Shown one piece after another: positions 33,190 through 41,770 of a stretch of DNA of 64,000 nt. The position numbers were made by a program, and so were the translations under genes. The number at the start of each line of letters is the position of its first letter. Position 1 is the stretch's first letter. Origin of the DNA: Caballeronia humi (GTDB taxonomy: Bacteria; Pseudomonadota; Gammaproteobacteria; Burkholderiales; Burkholderiaceae); the NCBI RefSeq assembly GCF_001544475.1, contig NZ_FCNW02000015.1, positions 62,001-126,000 on the forward strand, in the 5' to 3' direction. The notes below the pieces were generated by a model that saw nothing but the letters and a program-made list of their open reading frames with translations, searched no databases and was not told where the DNA came from.

Positions 33190-33762
33190 TTAACGGTAGC
33201 CGTAAATCACGACTTTTTTTCCTTCGAAGCTTTCTTGCACACCTTGCTCGCAATGCGGGGGGCATATTACTTTGCCGTCCGCGCTCGCGCCCGCCACGGT
33301 GACCGCTTTGTAGACAACGGATTCGATGAGCGTCCCGTCGGCAGCGACGACGATGTTCAGATCGGTCTCGACGCCGGCCGGGACGGCTCCGCCAGCGGTG
33401 TAGATGATTTTCATGGTGCCGGTGCAATCGGCGTTCACCGTGTAGGCACCGATCTGGCTTGGATTGAACGTAACCTGCCCGCCTTTCGGAAGTCCGGCGA
33501 TCACCCCGAAGTCGGTGCGTGTGAAATGGCCGACGCCGTCGAACGTCACCAGCGCGACGTCATCGAGGATCGACGGCGCCGCATACGGATGCACCTTGCC
33601 ATCGGGACCTATCAAGCCAAGGATCTCTCCGTGACCGATAAACCCAAACGATCCTCTTAGCGTTTCGTTCGAGCAATGGCCGCCGCCGGCTTGCGCGGCA
33701 CCACTGAGCGAGAGAAGTGCAACGGCTGTTGCCGATGCAATGCCTAATTTCCTGATCTTCAT
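33190..33762 (-). CDS. Secreted protein of unknown function
   Basis: The 190-residue protein has a Sec signal peptide (KLGIASATAVALLSLSGAAQA, cut after AQA). The mature part begins GGGHCSNETLRGSFGFIGHG and is beta-rich, with VTFDGVGHFTRTDFG, GAYTVNADCTGTMKI and a Cys pair near the end (ICPPHCEQGV). The C-S-N-x-T-L-x-G-S-F-G pattern with later VNxDCTGT is seen in a group of exported proteins in soil bacteria that has no assigned role. GGAGACGACC precedes the ATG. No operon partner. Confidence 0.82.
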   Translation of the reverse strand: MKIRKLGIASATAVALLSLSGAAQAGGGHCSNETLRGSFGFIGHGEILGLIGPDGKVHPYAAPSILDDVALVTFDGVGHFTRTDFGVIAGLPKGGQVTFNPSQIGAYTVNADCTGTMKIIYTAGGAVPAGVETDLNIVVAADGTLIESVVYKAVTVAGASADGKVICPPHCEQGVQESFEGKKVVIYGYR

Positions 33763-34093
33763 GGTCGTCTCCTTGCCAGCGAATCCGGCGCGTCATGTCA
33801 CGGCGTGCAGGTTCTATTGTCTGGATGAATTGGGTTACCAATTTGAAATGAAGTTTGAACGGCAGCAGCGAATCCCTGAGTCCCGATGTTTGTGGAGGAA
33901 GTGATAAGAGGGTGAGCGGCGGTGCCCCGGTGTCTGGATGATTGGAGCAACAGCCCACGCTCGGTGTTGAAGCGTTGGTATGGTGCAACGGCGGCTAGCG
34001 ACAAACAATGGAGACTCCATGAAGAAATCATCAAGGTTTCCGTTAGCGGCGCGCCGAAATGTGCCCTAGTCTTTAACCGTACGACCGTTGTCT

Positions 34094-34121
34094 CGCGCCG
34101 CGTCGTGGTCAGCGCGGCGCG
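34094..34121. other. Hairpin upstream of the MFS/regulator operon
   Basis: CGCGCCGC and GCGGCGCG pair over eight bases around a 12-base loop, about 150 bases upstream of the MFS start. It could be an attenuator or simply the end of a leader. The rest of 33763-34274 shows no gene. Confidence 0.3.
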
Positions 34122-34274
34122 ATGAATGACAACGTGCGGAGGCCACGTGATGAACAACGAAAACCCTTCCCTCCTGCCGCGACACGCTCTCCTGCTCTTT
34201 ATCGGAACAGTCACATACATCGAAGCGCCGATTCTCCACGGCCTTATCGGCTGCATCGTTCAGGAGAGGAGGCG

Positions 34275-35558
34275 ATGACAGCTCGCCAGCGATGGACGAT
34301 TGTGGTCGCGAGCACGGGCGGCGCGCTGGAAGTCTTCGATTTCGTTATCTATGGCTTCTTTGCCCGAAGCATAGGCGCCGCCTTCTTTCCGACGGGTATC
34401 GGCGCGTCCGGCGAGATGCTGTCATTCACGGTGCTTGCAATCGGTTATCTGTCGAGGCCCATCGGCGGGATCGTGTTCGGTCGTCTCGGGGACATTTATG
34501 GCCGACGGATTGCTTTCCTCTCGTCCGCGATGATCGCGGCGGTAACAACTTTCCTCATTGGCATGCTTCCGTCTTACCGCGACTGGGGTATCGGGGCCTC
34601 CGCTCTTCTCGTGCTGCTGCGACTGGTCCAGGGACTATGCCTGGGTGGCGAACTTCCCGGCGCCGTTGTCTACGCAGTCGAAACGGCGCGTGCAAGGCCG
34701 GGCCTTCTCTGCGGCATCGTATTCGTCGCGGTCAATCTCGCGCTATTTGCCGCGACGTGCGTCAGTCTGGCGTTGCAGCGATCACTCACCGCAATACAAA
34801 TGGACGCGTACGGTTGGCGGATCGGCTTCGTGATCGGCGGCGCGGTAGGACTTCTGAGCTTCGCGATACGCAGACGGCTTGCCGAGTCCGACGAGTACGC
34901 GCGCACGATCAACGCGCGGCATCGTGAGTCTTTGAGCGCGCTTTTCCGGTGTCATAGCGTCCGGCTTTTGTCGGGAGCCGGCGTGTGCTTTCTGGTGGGC
35001 GCATCGAGCGGGATTTTCATTGCGTACCTGCCGAGTTATCTGCAAGCGATTCATTACGACCAGGCGGAAATCACCCATGCGCAATTGCAGTATTTTCTTG
35101 TTGTCGCGCTGTGTATTCTCGTCACGTCGCATATCGGCGATCGCGTGCCACGTCGCTATGTTTTCAGATCGGGGGCGATTCTTACAGCGTTGTTTACGCC
35201 CTGGTTCTTCTTCGCAGCCGCGCGACATTCCTTCAGTCTTTCTGCGCTATACGTCATGGCGGGCGTGGTTGCTTCATTTGCCAATGGCACGTTCGCCTGC
35301 GAAATCGCCAAGTCGTTTCCGCTGAATGTCCGCTTCAGTTGCGTCGCCACTGCGATGAATCTCGGGCTCGTCACGGCGCTCGGACTCACGCCTCTCGCCG
35401 CGCACGTCCTTGAACACAGCTTCCATGCCTCGCCGGCACTCGTCACCGAAGCATGCGCGGTAATCGCCTTCATCGCGTCGTTCGGATTGACGCGTGAACG
35501 GCGATACAGCAGCGAGATTGACCAAAACATGCCTTCAGAACTGAGCAAACGCCCATGA
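34275..35558 (+). CDS. MFS transporter, MHS-like
   Basis: The 427-residue protein has twelve membrane segments. Its first helix reads TGGALEVFDFVIYGFFARSI and the first loop FGRLGDIYGRRIAFL, both typical of metabolite:H+ symporters. LVQGLCLGGELPGAVVYAVE in helix 4-5 supports that family. The ATG was chosen by AGGAGAGGAGG 4 bases upstream; the frame upstream of it is Arg/Pro-rich and not membrane-like. Its stop overlaps the start of a DNA-binding TPR protein by four bases, so transporter and regulator are co-translated. Substrate unknown. Confidence 0.9.
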   Translation: MTARQRWTIVVASTGGALEVFDFVIYGFFARSIGAAFFPTGIGASGEMLSFTVLAIGYLSRPIGGIVFGRLGDIYGRRIAFLSSAMIAAVTTFLIGMLPSYRDWGIGASALLVLLRLVQGLCLGGELPGAVVYAVETARARPGLLCGIVFVAVNLALFAATCVSLALQRSLTAIQMDAYGWRIGFVIGGAVGLLSFAIRRRLAESDEYARTINARHRESLSALFRCHSVRLLSGAGVCFLVGASSGIFIAYLPSYLQAIHYDQAEITHAQLQYFLVVALCILVTSHIGDRVPRRYVFRSGAILTALFTPWFFFAAARHSFSLSALYVMAGVVASFANGTFACEIAKSFPLNVRFSCVATAMNLGLVTALGLTPLAAHVLEHSFHASPALVTEACAVIAFIASFGLTRERRYSSEIDQNMPSELSKRP

Positions 35559-37321
35559 ACACCCCGACTCCTGCGGGCGCCGATGATATCGAACTCGACA
35601 CACGACGCTACGAACTTCGTCGAGGCGGCGAACGGATCAAGCTCGAGCGTCTGCCGATGGAATTGCTGATTCTCATGGCATCGGGCAACGGGCAGCTCGT
35701 AACGCGCGCGGACATCGTGCGAGCGCTCTGGGGAGCAAGTGCGTACCGCGAGACCGACAACAGCATCAATACGGCCATTCGCAAAATCCGTATCGCGCTC
35801 GGCGAAGACCCTGATCACCCGCGCTACCTCATCACGGTCAAAGGTAAGGGCTATCGGGTCGAAGGCATCCGCACCGTGAGCGATCAGGCGCCCGTCGAAG
35901 CACGTCCCGCCGCGCCGCTTCGCGTGTTGGTGCTGCCCTTCGAAAACAACAGCGACGATCGCACGCTCGACAGCTTTTGTGCGGCGCTTGCCGATGAAAC
36001 CTCCGCCAACATCGGCATGCTCGATCCACAGCGAATCCTCGTCATTGCGCGAACCACTGCCGCCCGTTATCAGCGGGCCGACAAGAGCATTGCCCGGATT
36101 GCGCATGAACTCGACGTCGACTACGTAATGGAGGGTTCACTGATGCGCGAGGGTGAAAGAGTCCGCGTTCTTGCGCAGTTGATTCGATCCTTCGACCAGG
36201 TACAACTGTTGAGTTGCGCACACGAGCCGGTGTCCAATGGGGCGCTGGATATCCAGAAGGAAGTTGGCGCCGCGCTCGCACTGGAAGTGTCGCCGGCCCT
36301 CGCCGAGCAGCAGCAACACCGATTGTCCCGCAGGCTGCCCGTCGATCCAGCCGCACACGACGCCTATCTGCGAGGCCGCTATTACTGGACGCGCCGTGTG
36401 CATTTCGATGCCGGCTTCGCGGCTCACCACTCGCTGAGTGACGAAGACTTCGTTCGCGCGCACAGCTACTTCGAAACGGCGCTGGAGTTGGACCCGACCT
36501 ACGCGCTGGGCTATGTGGGCATGTCGAACGTCTTCGGGGCTACGGCGACACACGGTTTTTATCCGCCTTCGCAGGGCTTTCCCAAAGCGCGCGTCGCCGC
36601 GCTGCGGGCACTGGAGCTCGATCCAGGTCTTCCCGAGGCGCATCAGGCGCTTGCGGGCGTGCATTACTTCTATGATTGGGACTGGCGCCGCGCCGAGGAG
36701 GAATTTCTCGCGGCCTTGCGGCTGAACCCCAGCCACGCGGAAACCAGCCGTCTGTATGCGAGGCTATTGCTCGTGCAAGGAAGAGAGGTCGAAGGTCGCG
36801 CTCAGTTCGAATTGGCGGAGAGAGTCGATCCGCTGGGATTCGAAGGTTCACGCGTCTTCGGGCTCGTGCAGTCGGGCCGATACGACGAAGTCATTCGCGA
36901 GTATCTGACGTCCGGACATGGGCCGCGCTCGCCGTTGATCTATCAGTTGCTTGCGACTGCACTCGAGGTCCGGGGCCATTACGAAGAAGCCATCGACGCA
37001 ACCATCGATGCGCTCACGCGATGCAATGAATTCGCGCGAGCCGAGACGATCAGGACGGTGTGGAACTCGGGAGGTTATGACAAGGTTCTCGAATGGTACT
37101 TGCAGGATTTATTGGCGAGACGGCGGAACTGCTACGCCTCGCCATTCCTGTTTGCCGAGATCTACGCACGACTCAACAGACCCGACGAAATGTTCCATTG
37201 GCTCGACGTTGCGCTCGCGGAGCGCTCGCCGCGCATGTGCGAGCTTCGCACGAATGCGTGGTTTCATCGCTTCCGATCGTTGGGCCGGTTCCGCAACATT
37301 GAAAGGCATGTGGGGCACTGA
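35555..37321 (+). CDS. Winged-helix (OmpR-type) DNA-binding protein with TolB-like middle and TPR repeats
   Basis: The 588-residue soluble protein has three parts. Residues 10-105 form an OmpR/CadC winged helix (LERLPMELLILMASGNGQLV, TAIRKIRIALGED, VKGKGYRV). Residues 120-250 resemble the TolB-like/FlgO-like region of such regulators (RVLVLPFENNSDD, DYVMEGSLMREGERVRV). Residues 270-588 are helical TPR repeats (ARAHSYFETALELDPTYALG, ALRALELDPGLPEAHQALAG). Unlike CadC there is no membrane helix. The ATG overlaps the MFS stop. It likely senses a cue through the TPRs and acts on nearby promoters; this is inferred from domain order. Confidence 0.9.
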   Translation: MNTPTPAGADDIELDTRRYELRRGGERIKLERLPMELLILMASGNGQLVTRADIVRALWGASAYRETDNSINTAIRKIRIALGEDPDHPRYLITVKGKGYRVEGIRTVSDQAPVEARPAAPLRVLVLPFENNSDDRTLDSFCAALADETSANIGMLDPQRILVIARTTAARYQRADKSIARIAHELDVDYVMEGSLMREGERVRVLAQLIRSFDQVQLLSCAHEPVSNGALDIQKEVGAALALEVSPALAEQQQHRLSRRLPVDPAAHDAYLRGRYYWTRRVHFDAGFAAHHSLSDEDFVRAHSYFETALELDPTYALGYVGMSNVFGATATHGFYPPSQGFPKARVAALRALELDPGLPEAHQALAGVHYFYDWDWRRAEEEFLAALRLNPSHAETSRLYARLLLVQGREVEGRAQFELAERVDPLGFEGSRVFGLVQSGRYDEVIREYLTSGHGPRSPLIYQLLATALEVRGHYEEAIDATIDALTRCNEFARAETIRTVWNSGGYDKVLEWYLQDLLARRRNCYASPFLFAEIYARLNRPDEMFHWLDVALAERSPRMCELRTNAWFHRFRSLGRFRNIERHVGH

Positions 37322-37338
37322 TCGTTTGAAACCAGCGT

Positions 37339-37584
37339 TCAGTGATGACGGAACGTGTCGTTTTTCGAGCGCTCCACGTAGCTGCTCGCAGAGTCAGGAT
37401 TCGACATCCTGGGCTCCAAGCCAGAAATCGAGCCTGCTCTCGTTTCCGATATGTCTGAAACGCCACCTACGTCTTTCGCAGATTGCATCGTCTGCGCCTG
37501 CCCGGTTGATGGTCTGTCTTGCGCCCATGCAAAGCTCGATATCATGAGCGCCGCAAGAATGGATAACATCCGGATCGTGGTCAT
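37339..37584 (-). CDS. Small exported protein, unknown
   Basis: The 81-residue frame begins MTTIRMLSILAALMISSFAW with an AWA-QD signal-peptidase site. The mature chain of about 60 residues is polar, Ser/Asp-rich and lacks Cys or known motifs. GGAG is about 10 bases upstream of the ATG. It is convergent with the TPR regulator, ending 18 bases after it. The signal peptide and start context favour a real gene; nothing tells its role. Confidence 0.6.
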   Translation of the reverse strand: MTTIRMLSILAALMISSFAWAQDRPSTGQAQTMQSAKDVGGVSDISETRAGSISGLEPRMSNPDSASSYVERSKNDTFRHH

Positions 37585-38456
37585 GTCCGTTCGCTCCAGT
37601 AAACGGTTTGAGCACGGCCTTGACGCCGGCCGTGGACTCCCAGAGCGAATAGCGCCGGTGGCGGCTTTATCCTCGCGCTGTGGAATTGAAGATGCGCCCG
37701 GCGCTGCATAAGCACCATAGACGGAGAGTGAAGAAATCCTTAAGCAGGGACATCGCAGCTTGGCGCGTTCAATTGTTCAATTCGCTTCGTCGGATGTCGT
37801 CGCGTTCGCAACTTCATGGTGCGCTACCGACAGCTCGGTTGCGTCTCACCTGAGCGAGCACGATGGGCCAATAATTAACCGCCGTCCCCTGTGTCAATGG
37901 GACGTGCAGAAGGCGGCTCCGCATTCGACACTGGAGCTATGAGTCTAAAGGCTGGATGGCCGTTGAGGGTCCCAGACGCGCCGCTCACGCGGACCGGCGT
38001 CAGCGACTGCTTCCACGACAACACTATCGCGATCCTTCCCGTCGGGGTGTTCATTATTTCGTCCGGTGCTTCAACAAAGTGGTCGACGATGCCTGTTGAA
38101 GCGCTCCAGTCGATGGTTCGCTGATTGCTCGCGAGTGCGATCGTACACACGGCCCGGCCGCTCTATTGCCGAATCAGCTACCACGCGCCGTTCGGCCCAT
38201 CGCCTTGCTCGTCCCCAGGCTTTTCCGGCCGTTGTAAGCGTCGACTTTGGTAGGCCACTGTCGTTCACCCTTCGCTGTGTTCGTGATCGTCAAGCTATCG
38301 GTCGGCTCATCGTTCGCATCGACAAACAGTGGGGTCGGGACTCCCGTTGCCGGAGCACATACAAAGTCATTCCATGATCGTCGATGCACATGCGGAGCGG
38401 GTAAAGGAAATCCTAGGCTGCGTTCAGGTTCAAAGCAAATTCTATTTGTACAGGAC
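37585..38456. other. Gene-poor stretch with weak minus-strand coding signals
   Basis: About 870 bases. On the minus strand a frame at 37875-38150 (ending with PIDTGDGG) and one at 38174-38389 (containing VDANDEPTDSLTITNT) read like ordinary protein, but neither has a good start and they are out of phase. They could be parts of one decayed gene. No family is recognised. Confidence 0.35.
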
Positions 38457-38481
38457 GTAACAACGCAGTAGATTCCGTTAC
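38457..38481. promoter_or_regulatory. Inverted GTAAC/GTTAC repeat abutting the chrB start
   Basis: GTAAC at 38457-38461 and GTTAC at 38477-38481 flank 15 bases; the second arm touches the ATG of chrB. There is no ribosome-binding site in between, so the promoter and start may be very close. ChrB proteins are chromate-responsive repressors in other bacteria, so autorepression here is plausible. Confidence 0.45.
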
Positions 38482-39444
38482 ATGAAAGAGTTCGCCGATT
38501 GGCTGCTTCTTATCCTAACCCTGCCGACAGATAACGCGACGGCGCGCATGCGCTACTGGCGCGCGCTCAAGGCAAAGGGTTGTGCCGTTCTGCGGGATGG
38601 CGCGTACTTGCTTCCTCTCACGGCAGACGACGGCATGGCCGAAATGTGCGGGAGCATCGGCCAAGCGGGGGGAACCGCATATTTGGTGCGTTTTGCCAGT
38701 GCGGACGAGACACAAGAAGAGGAGTTTCGCGCCCTGTTCGACCGTACCGATGAATATACGAATTTTCGGCGGTCTGTCGAAGTCGTTCAAAGGACGCTCG
38801 TCGGGCTGAATCCTGCGGAAATTACCAAGCTCATGCGCAAGACGCGCAAGGAGTTTGAGGCATTGGCGGCCGTTGATTTTTTCCCGAACGAGGCTTCGGT
38901 GCGAGCGCGATCGGCATGGGATGAGCTCGTTCAAGCCGCCGACGCGGTGCTATCGCCGGGCGAGCCTCATTCGGGCGAAGGCGACACTCAGCTTTTGAAT
39001 CGCGCCTCGTTCCAAGGCCGCCTTTGGGCCACCCGCCGACATATGTGGGTCGACCGGGTTGCGAGCGCGTGGCTCATCAAGCGCTTTATCGACGGCGATG
39101 CTCGATTCCTGTGGCTAGTTTCACCCGATGCGTGCCCGAAGGATGCCGTTGGATTCGATTTCGACGGCGCGACTTTCTCGCATGTCAACGAGCGAGTGAC
39201 CTTCGAAGTCCTCGCTGTCAGTTTTGGCATCGATGGTGAGCCCGGCATGACGGGGCTTGCAAACATGGTCCATTCGCTCGACGTTGGTGGCCTTGTCGTG
39301 CCCGAAGCCGCCGGCTTCGAGGCAGTCATGACTGGCGCAAGAGAACGAGGCCTGAGCGATGACGAACTGCTCTTCGAAATGGGCCGTGTGCTGGATTTGC
39401 TGCTCGCTCATTTCGCCGCAACCGAGAGGCGCAGAGCGAAATGA
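38482..39444 (+). CDS. chrB: Chromate resistance regulator ChrB
   Basis: The 320-residue protein matches ChrB. The N-terminal domain (WLLLILTLPTDNATARMRYW, then LKAKGCAVLRDGAYLLP) is followed by an ~80-residue helical part. The C-terminal ChrB domain has RHMWVDRVASAWLIKRFIDG, FDFDGATFSHVNERVTFEVL and LANMVHSLDVG. In characterised systems ChrB senses chromate and represses chrBA. No strong ribosome-binding site precedes the ATG. It overlaps chrA by four bases. Confidence 0.93.
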   Translation: MKEFADWLLLILTLPTDNATARMRYWRALKAKGCAVLRDGAYLLPLTADDGMAEMCGSIGQAGGTAYLVRFASADETQEEEFRALFDRTDEYTNFRRSVEVVQRTLVGLNPAEITKLMRKTRKEFEALAAVDFFPNEASVRARSAWDELVQAADAVLSPGEPHSGEGDTQLLNRASFQGRLWATRRHMWVDRVASAWLIKRFIDGDARFLWLVSPDACPKDAVGFDFDGATFSHVNERVTFEVLAVSFGIDGEPGMTGLANMVHSLDVGGLVVPEAAGFEAVMTGARERGLSDDELLFEMGRVLDLLLAHFAATERRRAK

Positions 39445-40901
39445 CATCACGGCGGTCCGTGCAATCGCCGCCGTCGTTTCAAAACGCAGTTTTCGCAAGT
39501 CAACAAGTCGATCTGGAGCTTTGGATGGAACCCAGCGAACGTGCGCGGGAGGATGCAATCACGCCTGCTCGCGAAGCATCCGTCGAGCCGATCAGCTTCC
39601 GACAGGCGCTCTGGTATTGGCTTCGCCTCGGCTTCATCAGCTTCGGCGGGCCAGCCGGACAGATCGCAATCATGCATCAGGATCTCGTCGAGCGGAAACA
39701 CTGGATTTCTGAGAAGCGGTTCTTGCACGCGTTGAACTATTGCATGGTTCTGCCCGGCCCGGAAGCTCAGCAACTGGCCACCTACATTGGATGGCTGATG
39801 CATCGCACTTGGGGCGGCATCGTTGCCGGAGGCCTTTTCATATTGCCTTCGCTTTTCATTCTCATCGCGCTTTCCTGGGTCTACATGGCTTTTGGCAACC
39901 TTCCGTCGGTCGCTGGTGTGCTATACGGGATCAAGCCGGCCGTAACCGCGATCGTCATATTCGCTGCCTACCGCATTGGCTCGCGGGCCTTGAAAAACGC
40001 ATGGTTGTGGACCATCGCGGCGGCGGCCTTCGTGGCGATCTTCGCGGCCAACGTTCCCTTCCCGCTGATTGTCCTGATCGCAGGCGTGGTCGGTCACCTT
40101 GGCGGCAAGTATGTTCCGTCCAAGTTCATGGTCGGTGCAGGCCACAAGGCGGACGCCAAGACGCCAGGCCGCGCGATCCTCGACGATGACACGCCGACTC
40201 CAAGTCACGCGCTTTTCACATGGAAGCGGTTCGCATCCGTGCTGACGGTCTTCCTTCTGATCTGGTTCGCCGTGATCGGAGCGTTGATCGCGACGTTCGA
40301 CTGGGCCGGGACGCTCACGCAGATGGCGTGGTTCTTCACGAAGGCGGCGCTGCTCACGTTCGGCGGGGCTTACGCTGTGCTCCCGTACGTCTACCAGGGA
40401 GCCGTCGACAACTATCATTGGCTGACAGGGCCCCAGATGATCGACGGTCTGGCGCTCGGGGAAACGACGCCTGGACCGCTCATCATGGTCGTATCATTCG
40501 TAGGATTCGCGGGCGGATGGACGAAAGCAGTGTTCGGTCCCGACGCGCTACTCGTTTCTGCGATCGCCGCCTCCGTGGTCGTAACCTTCTTCACCTTCCT
40601 GCCGTCGTTCCTATTCATTCTGCTCGGAGGACCGTTCATTGAGACGACTCATAACAACCTCAAATTCACCGCGCCGCTGACGGGGATCACGGCTGCGGTC
40701 GTAGGCGTCATCGTCAATCTCGCTGTGTTCTTTGCGCTTCACGTGCTATGGCCACGTGGGCTGCACGATGGTTTTGACTGGCCGTCGCTGCTGATCGGAT
40801 TGGGGGCGGGCGTCGCGCTTTTCAGATTCAAGGTTGGTGTGATACCGGTGGTGTTGGCGTGCGGTTTTGTCGGTCTGGCTTTGCGGTTTGTCCTCGCATG
40901 A
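39441..40901 (+). CDS. chrA: Chromate efflux transporter ChrA
   Basis: The 486-residue membrane protein has the two-domain CHR layout: first half LGFISFGGPAGQIAIMHQDL, GLFILPSLFILIALSWVYM; second half KAALLTFGGAYAVLPYVYQG, LGETTPGPLIMVVSFVGF. Both FGG motifs and the downstream TTPGP segment are present. ChrA exports chromate using the proton motive force. The ATG that overlaps chrB (ATGA) was used; a later ATG at 39525 has a better GGAG and would shorten the polar leader by 28 residues without touching the membrane part. Confidence 0.93.
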   Translation: MTSRRSVQSPPSFQNAVFASQQVDLELWMEPSERAREDAITPAREASVEPISFRQALWYWLRLGFISFGGPAGQIAIMHQDLVERKHWISEKRFLHALNYCMVLPGPEAQQLATYIGWLMHRTWGGIVAGGLFILPSLFILIALSWVYMAFGNLPSVAGVLYGIKPAVTAIVIFAAYRIGSRALKNAWLWTIAAAAFVAIFAANVPFPLIVLIAGVVGHLGGKYVPSKFMVGAGHKADAKTPGRAILDDDTPTPSHALFTWKRFASVLTVFLLIWFAVIGALIATFDWAGTLTQMAWFFTKAALLTFGGAYAVLPYVYQGAVDNYHWLTGPQMIDGLALGETTPGPLIMVVSFVGFAGGWTKAVFGPDALLVSAIAASVVVTFFTFLPSFLFILLGGPFIETTHNNLKFTAPLTGITAAVVGVIVNLAVFFALHVLWPRGLHDGFDWPSLLIGLGAGVALFRFKVGVIPVVLACGFVGLALRFVLA

Positions 40902-41425
40902 ATTCGGACGAAGGGGTACGTCAAAACAATGACTACGCCGATGATGGATGTCCGGAAAACGAATGCGTGTGCGTCAGGGATTCGTGTTGGCACGGGTGAA
41001 TAAGGGGTTCTGTTCCGTCCCACGGAAAGTCATGAACGATCTGAACTCGTAAGCCTCGACTCCATCACCTTTCGTCGTCGATTAGATCGGCCTCTCATCC
41101 TTGCGCGCTCGACGCTCTGGCACATCGAAAGCAGTGAACAGTTGGCACACGGCATGCGCGTCCCCGCAAGCGTGAAGTTCCTCGCGGAAATGATGGTCGC
41201 AGAAGCGCTGCGCCACATCATCAAGCAAGTGAGGCGGGAGGCAAGCGGTCACGAGCAGTTATCGCATCCCCCGCGCGATTATCGTGGGTCCGGGGTACGG
41301 TACCGGCGCATCTGCGCAACTCCTCCGGACGACTTCAATACAACCGGTTCCGATCTTTTTACTCGGCGTTTACGAACATTCGCATAAGCTTGTAGTCAGC
41401 CAAATATCACGGAGCACACGGCAAA
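40902..41425. other. Intergenic stretch with a possible coding relic
   Basis: About 520 bases. A plus-strand frame around 41060-41245 reads SLDSITFRRRLDRPLILARS and AEMMVAEALRHIIKQVRREA, which looks like real helical protein, but it has no upstream start within the expected range and no recognised family. The remainder shows nothing. Confidence 0.35.
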
Positions 41426-41761
41426 ATGAACCTGGCTTTCATACAAAACAAGCGGCGCAGTACGATCGATCTCCCCAATCGGCACGACAACGTGCCCGCG
41501 CTTCCATCGCAGCGCGTGCTTGTTTCGGCCGCAGTCTATAGCGAACAGGACGAGGCATCACGCGAGCGCATCAGGCGGCTGTTTCACTCGCCGCTCGGTG
41601 TCTACGTCAGCCACGCATCGCGTAACCAAAGTGAGCTGCGCCTCGAGTTCGATGTCGCCACCGAAGATATCGAATTTACGCTTCGGACGCTCAAGAAGGT
41701 GCTCCCCGAAGCCGTGATCGAAGAAATTCGGCCACGTGTCTTTGAACGTCGCGAGCACTGA
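41426..41761 (+). CDS. Small protein of unknown function upstream of a DapA-family gene
   Basis: The 111-residue protein has a polar start (MNLAFIQNKRRSTIDLPN) and a compact alpha/beta C-terminal part: QRVLVSAAVYSEQDEASRER, LFHSPLGVYVSHASRNQSEL, RLEFDVATEDIEFTLRTLKK and LPEAVIEEIRPRVF. This beta-alpha-beta-beta-alpha-beta order, ending in an R-x-x-F, is shared with the small protein at 51701. The pattern resembles an ACT-like fold, but that is only an impression. It ends 9 bases before the DapA-family start, so the two are one operon. Function unknown. Confidence 0.7.
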   Translation: MNLAFIQNKRRSTIDLPNRHDNVPALPSQRVLVSAAVYSEQDEASRERIRRLFHSPLGVYVSHASRNQSELRLEFDVATEDIEFTLRTLKKVLPEAVIEEIRPRVFERREH

Positions 41762-41770
41762 GGAGCAGGG

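Noticed and set aside
41142..41387. Plus-strand 81-codon frame
   Set aside because: First half looks protein-like but the second half is not and the start lies inside the protein-like part; mentioned only as a possible relic.
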